NCBI GenBank assembly: GCA_028693555.1
Contig: JAQUVD010000014.1
Span: forward strand, 1 to 64,000
DNA: 64,000 nucleotides
Direction of reading: 5' to 3'
Origin: Hespellia sp.
Lineage (GTDB): Bacteria; Bacillota; Clostridia; Lachnospirales; Lachnospiraceae
Shown here: piece after piece, positions 8,510 to 16,070 of the stretch
How positions within the stretch are numbered: position 1 is the stretch's first letter
Layout of the letters: every line of letters starts with the position of its first letter
Made by a program: the position numbers and the translations under genes
The notes under the pieces: model-generated
What the model was told of the DNA's origin: nothing
The model's input: the letters and a program-made list of their open reading frames with translations, nothing else
Databases searched by the model: none

Positions 8510-9665
8510 TTATTACATTATCAGGAGAAGCTTGAAATGGTTAAAATCCTGCCATGAATTTTTTGGAAAAAAAGGGTTTATCTATACCTACATTGTTGTC
8601 TATGTATTACTGGCGGCTTCGCCGCTCATCGGGTTTTTGTGGCCGACGGACAATGTGCTTAAAAGAGGAATTATGCATGTCGCAAATTATTGGTTTGCCA
8701 TCTGCATCTATATGCTGCTTTTTGTAGTAGTAGCAGACATTCTTGTGAAAATTTTGTGGAAATGCAAAGTGATTTCCAGCGATCTTTATCATTCTAAAAA
8801 GGCCTTTTCTATTACCGGTGGCGTTGTTCTTGCCGCAACAGCAGCGATGTGCATTTACGGTGTGATCAATGCGAGAGTGGTACAGGTCAACAATTATGAA
8901 GTGGATGTTGAAAAAACATGTGAAGCGGGAGACGAATTAAATGTTGTTCTGCTTGCTGATTTACATATTGGCTATAATGTCGGATGTGCACAGATGGAAC
9001 GCATGGTTGAAAAAGTGAATGCACAGGATGCAGATATCATTGTCATTGCAGGTGATATGTTTGATAATAGCTATGAGTCTCTCGATGATCCAAAGCGCCT
9101 GAAAGAAATTCTTATGAGCATGAAGTGCAAGTATGGCGTTTACTGTGTCTATGGAAATCATGATATTGAAGAGCCAATCATCGGTGGATTTACCTTTGGC
9201 GGGAAAAAGAATAAGCTAAATGACGAGCGAATGACAGCATTTATTGAATCTATGGATTTTAAATTATTAAGAGATGAGAGCACTCTGGTTGATGATGCAT
9301 TTTACATCGTAGGCAGAAGAGACAAGGAACGTCCCGGAAATCCAAAGGAAGAGCGTCTGGATATTGCAGAATTGACAAAAGACCTGGATCAGTCCAAACC
9401 AATCATTGTGTTAGATCATGAACCGCGTGAGCTTCAGGAGACAGCGGATGCAGGCGCAGATTTGGATTTGTGTGGACATACACATGATGGTCAGATCTTT
9501 CCGGGAAATCTTTTTATTAAATTGTTTTGGGAAAACGCCTGTGGATATTTAAAAAAGGATGAAATGCATAATATTGTAACTTCCGGAGTCGGTTTATATG
9601 GACCGGATGTAAGAACATTTACTGATTCGGAAATCTGCAATGTGAAAGTAAATTTTGCGGACTAG
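8469..9665 (+). CDS. Membrane-anchored metallophosphoesterase (YkuE-like)
   Basis: 398 residues. The N-terminal ~140 residues hold about four membrane helices. The rest is a calcineurin-like phosphoesterase domain with the metal-binding motifs in order: LLADLHIG (~160), AGDMFDN (~195), YGNHDIE (~228), LDHEP (~316) and CGHTHDGQ (~336). These bind two metals and cleave phosphoester bonds; the substrate is unknown, but relatives act at the membrane surface, for example on UDP-diacylglucosamine or phospholipids. The gene starts inside the upstream DUF975/CmpB gene and ends 51 bases before the MprF-like gene, so an envelope-lipid function is plausible. Confidence 0.85.
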   Translation: MIAILLLPLYIIFNYYIIRRSLKWLKSCHEFFGKKGFIYTYIVVYVLLAASPLIGFLWPTDNVLKRGIMHVANYWFAICIYMLLFVVVADILVKILWKCKVISSDLYHSKKAFSITGGVVLAATAAMCIYGVINARVVQVNNYEVDVEKTCEAGDELNVVLLADLHIGYNVGCAQMERMVEKVNAQDADIIVIAGDMFDNSYESLDDPKRLKEILMSMKCKYGVYCVYGNHDIEEPIIGGFTFGGKKNKLNDERMTAFIESMDFKLLRDESTLVDDAFYIVGRRDKERPGNPKEERLDIAELTKDLDQSKPIIVLDHEPRELQETADAGADLDLCGHTHDGQIFPGNLFIKLFWENACGYLKKDEMHNIVTSGVGLYGPDVRTFTDSEICNVKVNFAD

Positions 9666-9716
9666 AAAATGAAGCATACCTGCCACAAAGGGCTGGAGAG
9701 TAGAGAGGAATTTGAA

Positions 9717-11465
9717 ATGAAAAAGAAAAATAGCAGAAGGTATTATCTGGAAAATGCTGCGATTGTCACCATAGTGATCGGCTCGATCTTACTGTTAGTA
9801 TTAAGCTTTGTACGACAGGGGGCTGTTGCGGAAGAAATGAAAGCTCTTCTGCATATGAATCGCATGGCAGAGCGTGTACTGGCGGTCCTGTTGTTAATTG
9901 TCAGTTATAATCTTTACAAAAGAAAGCGCGTACCATGGCTGATCGCGATTGGCCTTACGATTCTTAATCTGGCAGGGCACGCCACCAGAAGTAGTGATCA
10001 TATCGTACAATTGTTTATTTTCTTAGAGATTATGATCCTTGTGATTTTATTCTGGGGATGGAAGGATTTCTATAAGAAGTCAGATCCATGGTCAATGAAA
10101 AAAGGTCTTTTGCTTGCTCTTTTGATGCTTGTAGTTGTTTTTGTAAATGCACTTTTAGCACATTACTCATTGCTTGGTTCCCTTACCGGTGAAGCACCGG
10201 ATTTGTGGAAATGTATTACAATTACGATTTCCAGCATCTTTGGAAGTGCGAGCTTTGAAGGATTAAATGCAGCTTCCTATATGATGAGTGTGGAACATTT
10301 TATCTTCTGGATCAGCTGGGGATGCATTCTGCTTGCGGCTATATTTGCAATTGCGCCGTTCTTAAGCAAAAGAAAAACCACAAAAGAGGATTTGGAACAT
10401 GCTAGAAAGTTAGTGATGGCTTATGGTCAGAATCCAAGCGCTTATCTGACTCTGGAGGATGATAAGACACTGTTTTTTGGAGAGAAGGCAGACGGTGTTG
10501 TGCCTTATGGCGTTGTGGGAGATACCATGATCATAAACGGTGATCCAATTTGCGCAGATGAGGATTTTCCAGTATTACTTCAGGAATTGTATGACTTCTG
10601 TGAGACGTCTTCCTTACATATGTTTTTCCTGAGTACGACTGAGAAATATCTTGAGTATTACGAAAAGTACAACTTCAGCATTATCAAATGCGGAGAAGAG
10701 CCTCGATTCTATCTGCAGGAATATAATATTGCAGGAAAAAAGGGTCAGAAGATGAGAGCGAACATCAATCATGCAACAAAGGCAGGACTTGAGGTTCTTG
10801 AATATAAGGTGACAGAGCAGCGAAACCCACAGCTGGAACGGGAATTTGATCGTATTACCAGTGAATGGTTATCCGGAAAAAGCAGCGGAGAGCTGGTATT
10901 TACGCTGGGAGGCGTGGGACTTGACAATCCGATGGACAAGCGTTATTTTTATGCGCTGGATCCGGACGGCATCATGCAGGGCTTTATTGTCTTTACTCCT
11001 TTTAAGGGGGGATATATGGCGGATGTAACGAGACGTTCTGACCAGGCACCGAATGGAATTATGCAGAAAATCATGTATGAAGCTTTTCAGATATTTAAGG
11101 CAGAGGGCTATGAGTATGGAAGTATGGGACTTGCACCACTGGCAAACGTTGTGGAAGAAGGTCAGGAAGCAAAGCCGGCAGAAAAAATGCTGGAATTCAT
11201 ATACGAAAATCTGAATAACATTTATGGATTTAAAAATCTTCACCGTGCAAAGGAAGCATATAGCCCGAGTTCCTGGGAACCGGGGTATTTTATCTGGAGT
11301 AAGCCACTAACACCGCAAATGATGTATGCTGTGGTAGCAATACAGAATCCTCGCGGGGTGTTTGATTATGTAAAAGCATTTTTCAATGGTACCGGAAAGA
11401 AATTAAAAGAGCATGCAGCGAAAACCGTCGAAGCAATCAACCAGAACAGTAAAAAGGAGAAGTAA
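9717..11465 (+). CDS. MprF-like phosphatidylglycerol aminoacyltransferase, short form
   Basis: About 582 residues. The N-terminal ~240 residues contain 6-7 membrane helices. The C-terminal ~330 form an LPG synthase/DUF2156 domain of the GNAT fold, with PYGVVGDTMIINGDPIC, MFFLSTTEKYLEYY and the YEYGSMGLAPLANV segment. The family transfers lysine or alanine from aminoacyl-tRNA to phosphatidylglycerol, reducing negative surface charge and giving resistance to cationic peptides. Full MprF has ~14 helices and ~850 residues, so the flippase half is largely missing. ATG 9717 is chosen over 9669 because AGAGAGGA lies 7 bases upstream. It sits directly before the BceRSAB module, which fits a shared role in peptide resistance. 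Confidence 0.82.
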   Translation: MKKKNSRRYYLENAAIVTIVIGSILLLVLSFVRQGAVAEEMKALLHMNRMAERVLAVLLLIVSYNLYKRKRVPWLIAIGLTILNLAGHATRSSDHIVQLFIFLEIMILVILFWGWKDFYKKSDPWSMKKGLLLALLMLVVVFVNALLAHYSLLGSLTGEAPDLWKCITITISSIFGSASFEGLNAASYMMSVEHFIFWISWGCILLAAIFAIAPFLSKRKTTKEDLEHARKLVMAYGQNPSAYLTLEDDKTLFFGEKADGVVPYGVVGDTMIINGDPICADEDFPVLLQELYDFCETSSLHMFFLSTTEKYLEYYEKYNFSIIKCGEEPRFYLQEYNIAGKKGQKMRANINHATKAGLEVLEYKVTEQRNPQLEREFDRITSEWLSGKSSGELVFTLGGVGLDNPMDKRYFYALDPDGIMQGFIVFTPFKGGYMADVTRRSDQAPNGIMQKIMYEAFQIFKAEGYEYGSMGLAPLANVVEEGQEAKPAEKMLEFIYENLNNIYGFKNLHRAKEAYSPSSWEPGYFIWSKPLTPQMMYAVVAIQNPRGVFDYVKAFFNGTGKKLKEHAAKTVEAINQNSKKEK

Positions 11466-11472
11466 ATTAAGA

Positions 11473-11500
11473 TTGAAAAAAACCTGGGTCATAGTATAAT
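11473..11500 (+). promoter_or_regulatory. Sigma-A-type promoter for the bceRSAB-like operon
   Basis: TTGAAA (11473-11478), a 16-base spacer, then TATAAT (11495-11500), 35 bases before the response regulator start. It begins 7 bases after the stop codon of the MprF-like gene. No terminator is seen between them, so read-through is also possible. Confidence 0.65.
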
Positions 11501-11535
11501 AAAATGGTAAGAAAAACAAAAGATGAGGTACAAGG

Positions 11536-12237
11536 ATGGATCAGGTTGAAAAATATAAGATTATGATTATAGAAGATGATGTGGTCATTGCAGATCTGTT
11601 GCAGTCTCATCTTTGTAAATATGGGTTTTCCCCTTACTGCAGCAGGAAATTTGAAATGCTGGACGAGGAATGTAAGAAAATAGAGCCACATTTGATTTTG
11701 ATGGACATTACACTGCCATTTTATGATGGATATTACTGGTGTCATAAGATGAGAAAATTTACCTCATGTCCGATCATCTTTATTTCTGCAAGGAATGCAG
11801 ACAGTGACCAGGTTCTTGCCATGAGAAATGGCGGGGACGATTATGTGATAAAGCCATTCTCAATGGATGTGCTGATAGCCAAGATTGATGCACAGCTGCG
11901 AAGAGCATATGGAGAGTATGCCAGTGCAGGTCAAGATCAGATTATGTTTGCAGACTGTGCATTTTCCATGAACAAATTACAGATAACCAGAAAGAATCAA
12001 AGTGTGGAATTAACGAAAAATGAGGCATTGGTGATTCGCTGTCTGTTTGAGAAAGCTCCGGATGTTGTGACGAGAGAAGAGCTATTGAATCAAATATGGG
12101 ATGAAGATTGTTTTGTAGAAGAAAATACATTAAATGTTGCAATTAGCAGGATTCGAAAAAGAATGGAAGAGATCTCCTCCAAAATCGATATCAAAGCAGT
12201 TCGCGGTGTAGGATATCGTATGGGAGTGAAGGAATGA
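11536..12237 (+). CDS. bceR: OmpR-family response regulator, BceR-like
   Basis: 233 residues. The receiver domain has IIEDDVV, phospho-Asp in LMDITLPFYDG and the lysine in VIKPF. The OmpR winged helix ends in VRGVGYRMG. It is translationally coupled (4-base overlap) to an intramembrane-sensing kinase and followed by a FtsX-type ABC transporter. That is the order of Bce modules, which sense bacitracin-like or cationic peptides through the transporter. It would activate the ABC genes and perhaps the adjacent MprF-like gene (inference). Confidence 0.87.
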   Translation: MDQVEKYKIMIIEDDVVIADLLQSHLCKYGFSPYCSRKFEMLDEECKKIEPHLILMDITLPFYDGYYWCHKMRKFTSCPIIFISARNADSDQVLAMRNGGDDYVIKPFSMDVLIAKIDAQLRRAYGEYASAGQDQIMFADCAFSMNKLQITRKNQSVELTKNEALVIRCLFEKAPDVVTREELLNQIWDEDCFVEENTLNVAISRIRKRMEEISSKIDIKAVRGVGYRMGVKE

Positions 12238-13259
12238 AGAAGAGAGAACATCTGAAAAGATTCTGGAAAGATCATATCTGGGTGGTCGTGCTGTTCCTCA
12301 CGTTTCCGGTAGGATTCTTCTTTCTTTACGGATTTTTTCAAGATGCGGAAATGTTAGATGCAATCTACTATTGCGCAATCGATGTGATTGGGCTGGTTCT
12401 TGTCTTAACATGGAGGCTTTATGCCACATGGCAGGTATATGAATTATATGGAATCGAGGATTCCACTCAGGTGGACGATTTTCAGATTTCGAATCCAAGA
12501 AGCAATCAGGAAAAGGAAGTACAGCAGTTATTACAAAAGGTAAAGCTTCTGCACTATTATGAAATAGAGCGCATGGAAGCAGAACGCAGGGAACAGAAAC
12601 TGATGATTTATCAGTGGGTTCATCAGATAAAGACCCCTCTTTCTGTTATGAAGCTTCTGATGGGGGATCATGTACAAGATGAAGAATATGTCCACATAAC
12701 AGGTGGAATACGTCAGATTGAGTATCATTTGAACCAGATTATTTATATTTATGAGTTAGATGCAGTCGAACATGAATTCAAGGCAGAACGTGTGAATTTA
12801 TATCAGGTATGTAAGAAAAGTATCAACGAATTAAAAGAATATTTTATTTCAAATCGTGTGTACCCGAAGTTGTGCGTTGAGAAAGAGATCGAAGTATATT
12901 CCGATCCCAAGTGGCTGGAGATTATACTTTATCAGCTTCTTACGAATGCAGTAAAATACAGTGAGGCCGGGAGCAACGTGACACTTACGGTGGACAGAAG
13001 CGGAGAACGTGTCACTCTATCGATTAAGGATCAGGGGATGGGAATTTCCAGTGCGGACATAGATCGGATCTTTCGATTGTTTTTTGTGGGAAAGAATGGT
13101 CGGGAGACTGGGGAGTCCAGTGGAATCGGATTGTATATCGTGAAGCATATTGCGGATTACCTCGGGCATGGAATTGAGGTTGAAAGTAAACTGGGAGAAG
13201 GCAGTGTATTTTCGATTGTGTTTGAAAACCGAAAAAGTATCATAGATTTGGAAGGATGA
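12234..13259 (+). CDS. bceS: Intramembrane-sensing histidine kinase, BceS-like
   Basis: 341 residues. Two closely spaced membrane helices (about 14-32 and 40-60) with almost no outer loop are the hallmark of intramembrane-sensing kinases that depend on the BceAB transporter for their signal. The HisKA region has WVHQIKTPLSVMKLL (phospho-His ~128), then an N-box LLTNAVKYSEAG, a G1 box KDQGMGIS and a G2 box GESSGIGLYIVK. It starts in the ATGA overlap with bceR and ends 4 bases before the ATPase gene. Confidence 0.88.
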   Translation: MKKREHLKRFWKDHIWVVVLFLTFPVGFFFLYGFFQDAEMLDAIYYCAIDVIGLVLVLTWRLYATWQVYELYGIEDSTQVDDFQISNPRSNQEKEVQQLLQKVKLLHYYEIERMEAERREQKLMIYQWVHQIKTPLSVMKLLMGDHVQDEEYVHITGGIRQIEYHLNQIIYIYELDAVEHEFKAERVNLYQVCKKSINELKEYFISNRVYPKLCVEKEIEVYSDPKWLEIILYQLLTNAVKYSEAGSNVTLTVDRSGERVTLSIKDQGMGISSADIDRIFRLFFVGKNGRETGESSGIGLYIVKHIADYLGHGIEVESKLGEGSVFSIVFENRKSIIDLEG

Positions 13260-13263
13260 GAAA

Positions 13264-14022
13264 ATGAAGGTTTTATCAATAAAAGGACTGGAAAAAACAT
13301 ATGATGGAAAGGTGCCGGTTCGTGCACTCAGAGGAATTAATCTTGAAGTGGAGCGAGGTGAGATGATTGCTATTATGGGACCATCCGGAAGTGGAAAAAG
13401 TACATTTTTAAATGTGATATCCACGATCGATAAGCCAACGAGAGGGCGAGTCAGAATCGGAGGGAAGAATCCACATGAAATGAATGATGAGCAGCTGGCA
13501 TCTTTTCGAAGAAATACATTGGGATTCGTATTCCAAAATTTCAATTTGCTCCCAACATTGACGGTGGAAGAAAATATTATGCTGCCAATGACATTAGAGA
13601 AAGTTCCTGTGGGCGAAATGAAACAGCGTACCGTAGAAATCGCAAAGCTTTTAGGTATCGGGAAACTGCTGAAGAAGAGAACCTATGAAATATCAGGCGG
13701 ACAGGCACAAAGGACTGCTGTTGCGCGGGCAGTTGTTCAGGATCCTGCATTATTGCTTGCAGATGAACCGACGGGAAATTTGGATTCGAAAGCAGCAAAG
13801 GATGTGATGGAATTATTTGGTATGCTGAATAAAAAGAAAAAAACAACGGTTCTTATGGTGACGCATGATGCTTTGGTAGCGAGCTATTGTCAAAAAGTCT
13901 ATATTATCAAAGACGGTATGATTTATCAGGAAATCGTCAGGGAGGGAGATGCACTGGAATTCCAGGAAGAGATATTGAATGCGATGACATTGTTAGGAGG
14001 CGGCAGACATGACACTGTTTAG
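13264..14022 (+). CDS. bceA: ABC transporter ATP-binding protein, BceA-like
   Basis: 252 residues with all nucleotide-binding motifs: Walker A GPSGSGKST (~40), Q-loop FVFQNFNLLP, signature SGGQAQR, Walker B LLLADEPTG and H-loop VTHD. The LNVISTIDKPTRGRV stretch is typical of the MacB/BceA subfamily. Signature position 4 is QAQR instead of the common QQQR. It overlaps the permease gene by 14 bases. It forms the energy unit of a peptide detoxification and sensing transporter. Confidence 0.93.
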   Translation: MKVLSIKGLEKTYDGKVPVRALRGINLEVERGEMIAIMGPSGSGKSTFLNVISTIDKPTRGRVRIGGKNPHEMNDEQLASFRRNTLGFVFQNFNLLPTLTVEENIMLPMTLEKVPVGEMKQRTVEIAKLLGIGKLLKKRTYEISGGQAQRTAVARAVVQDPALLLADEPTGNLDSKAAKDVMELFGMLNKKKKTTVLMVTHDALVASYCQKVYIIKDGMIYQEIVREGDALEFQEEILNAMTLLGGGRHDTV

Positions 14023-15910
14023 TCTTGCCTGGAAAAACATTATTCGGGATACCAAAACATACATTTATTATTTTGCCAACTGTGTTTTTTCAGTGTTTAT
14101 CTTTTTTCTCTTTATCGCGCTGGCAGGACATCCTGTGTTTAAGGTGATCGATGTCAACAGTGCAATGTGGTATATTCTGGTTGCAGCACAACTGATTTCT
14201 GTTTGCTTCTCACTGTTTTTCATTACATATTCGGTCAAGAATTTTTCGAAAGCAAGGGGAAAACAATTTGGTATTATTGTCATACACGGTGGAACAAAAA
14301 AACAATTAAATCAACTGATCTTTTATGAAAATATTGTGATAGGTTTGGGCTCTATCATATTTGGTATTTTAATTGGAATGCTGTTCTTTAAGATCTTTTC
14401 ATCTGCGGCGGAAAGAGTCATCAGTGGAGTGGAATTGAATTTTTATTTTCCTGTAAAAGCAATTATAATGACAATCATCATCATGGGGGTTGTATTTTTA
14501 CTGATTTCCGTCATTGCGCCTAGACTGATAAGAAAAAGTAAAGTGGTTCAGCTGATCAAGGTAGAAGAAATGGCAGAAACAATGCCAAAGCGAATTGGGA
14601 TGTATGCTGTATTTGTCATAAGTACAGCCGCTATTATTGTAGGTCTGTTTGCTACAAAATATGAAGATATTGTGAGCTTTTTCCTGTTACCGGTTGGAGT
14701 GGTTGCAGTTGCATCTTTTATGTGTATTGTGGTATATGAAGGAATCCGTTTCTACATTTTCGTGTCAAAATCCAAGGGGAGCTACTATCAGGGGACGAGA
14801 CTACTGCTGATGTCAAACTTTATCAGTAAAATTCACAGCAATCTGCAGCTCATCACCATATCGGCGGTATTATATGGAATTACGTTCTTATCTGTCATAT
14901 TGATGGTGTCATCTACGGAACATGTAGAGGAACTGGTTCGCAAACAATGTCCGTCTGCGTATCTATATACATCGTGGGATGAGAGTGCAGATACAGAAGG
15001 AAACGTAGAGCTTATTAGGAAGACCATTCAGGATGAGCCTGGATATAAGGAAATAAAGATGCAGTTTTGGACAAATGATCCGGAGAGCAATTATGGTTCG
15101 ATGATCATGCCGGTCAGCATGTATAATCAGATTGCCCAATTCCTGAAGTATCCAAATGTCCGGCTGCAGGGAGAAGAAGCACTTGTGGCTGCAGGAGAGG
15201 TAAAGCAGAAGAATTTGGAAATACCGGATGTATATCAGGAACTGTGTGGGCAGCAGGGTTATCAATTAAAGAAAACAGGTACACAACAGAACCTGATCTG
15301 GCTGTCAGGGTATCTAAGCGAGACAACGGTTGTATCGGATGAAGTTTTTCAGAAAATCGAAGATCAACTGGCTGTCAAGGAGTTCTATGCTTTCGACGTG
15401 AACAACTGGACTTCGCTGAAGGATAAGACACACGATCTTTACCAGTATTTCCTGCCATTAAGAGACAAACAGCAGGCAACATTCATATCAGACTATACTT
15501 ATTATGAATCGGACCGGTTGGAAAAAGATCTGATACTCTATATCGGCAGTATTCTTTGTTTTTCATTCTTACTAGGAATCACAAGTTTTATCTACTCCAG
15601 ATTATACTCGACTATGGAAAAAGAATGCAATTACTATAAAAATATTGTGAAGATTGGTCTGTCGAAAAAAGAATTATCGAAGATCATAAATCGTAATATT
15701 GGGATTTTAATGTGGGTTCCATTTGTACTCGGTCTGCTCTTCTTATGGGGAGGGATTCTAGTGATCGACAGATCGAGCGTCATATCAAATCTGAGTACCG
15801 GAGTGATTTGCACTGTGATATATGGTGTGGGACAGGCACTGATGGTCTTAGTAGTGAACAAAATGTATAAAAAGAAAATAATGGAGGGTGTTTACGAAAC
15901 TTCTATTTAA
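14009..15910 (+). CDS. bceB: ABC transporter permease, BceB-like (FtsX family)
   Basis: 633 residues with about ten membrane helices. A long outer domain of ~200 residues (about 305-510) lies between helices 7 and 8, the region that binds the peptide or its lipid-cycle target in BceB proteins. FtsX-type helices near residues 55-160 and 510-620 carry the usual SVIAPRLIRKSKVVQLIK linker. It overlaps bceA and is followed by a terminator. Partner of the ATPase and of the kinase in signal relay. Confidence 0.88.
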   Translation: MTLFSLAWKNIIRDTKTYIYYFANCVFSVFIFFLFIALAGHPVFKVIDVNSAMWYILVAAQLISVCFSLFFITYSVKNFSKARGKQFGIIVIHGGTKKQLNQLIFYENIVIGLGSIIFGILIGMLFFKIFSSAAERVISGVELNFYFPVKAIIMTIIIMGVVFLLISVIAPRLIRKSKVVQLIKVEEMAETMPKRIGMYAVFVISTAAIIVGLFATKYEDIVSFFLLPVGVVAVASFMCIVVYEGIRFYIFVSKSKGSYYQGTRLLLMSNFISKIHSNLQLITISAVLYGITFLSVILMVSSTEHVEELVRKQCPSAYLYTSWDESADTEGNVELIRKTIQDEPGYKEIKMQFWTNDPESNYGSMIMPVSMYNQIAQFLKYPNVRLQGEEALVAAGEVKQKNLEIPDVYQELCGQQGYQLKKTGTQQNLIWLSGYLSETTVVSDEVFQKIEDQLAVKEFYAFDVNNWTSLKDKTHDLYQYFLPLRDKQQATFISDYTYYESDRLEKDLILYIGSILCFSFLLGITSFIYSRLYSTMEKECNYYKNIVKIGLSKKELSKIINRNIGILMWVPFVLGLLFLWGGILVIDRSSVISNLSTGVICTVIYGVGQALMVLVVNKMYKKKIMEGVYETSI

Positions 15911-15921
15911 AGGAATGAAAC

Positions 15922-15955
15922 AAGAGGCTGTCGCCATTTGCGCAGCTTCTTTTTC
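15922..15955 (+). terminator. Probable Rho-independent terminator
   Basis: AAGAGGCTG (15922-15930) pairs with CAGCTTCTT (15943-15951), with one G-T and partial pairing in the loop. A TTTTC tract follows. It lies 11 bases after the bceB-like stop codon. Confidence 0.7.
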
Positions 15956-16070
15956 TATGCCTTTTCTAAAATGATAATATGTGGTAAAATTTAAATATTA
16001 AGGAAAATATTGCTTTATGAAACATGCAGAGAACAATTTGGGATGGATTCATGCAGAAAGAGGAACTGTT

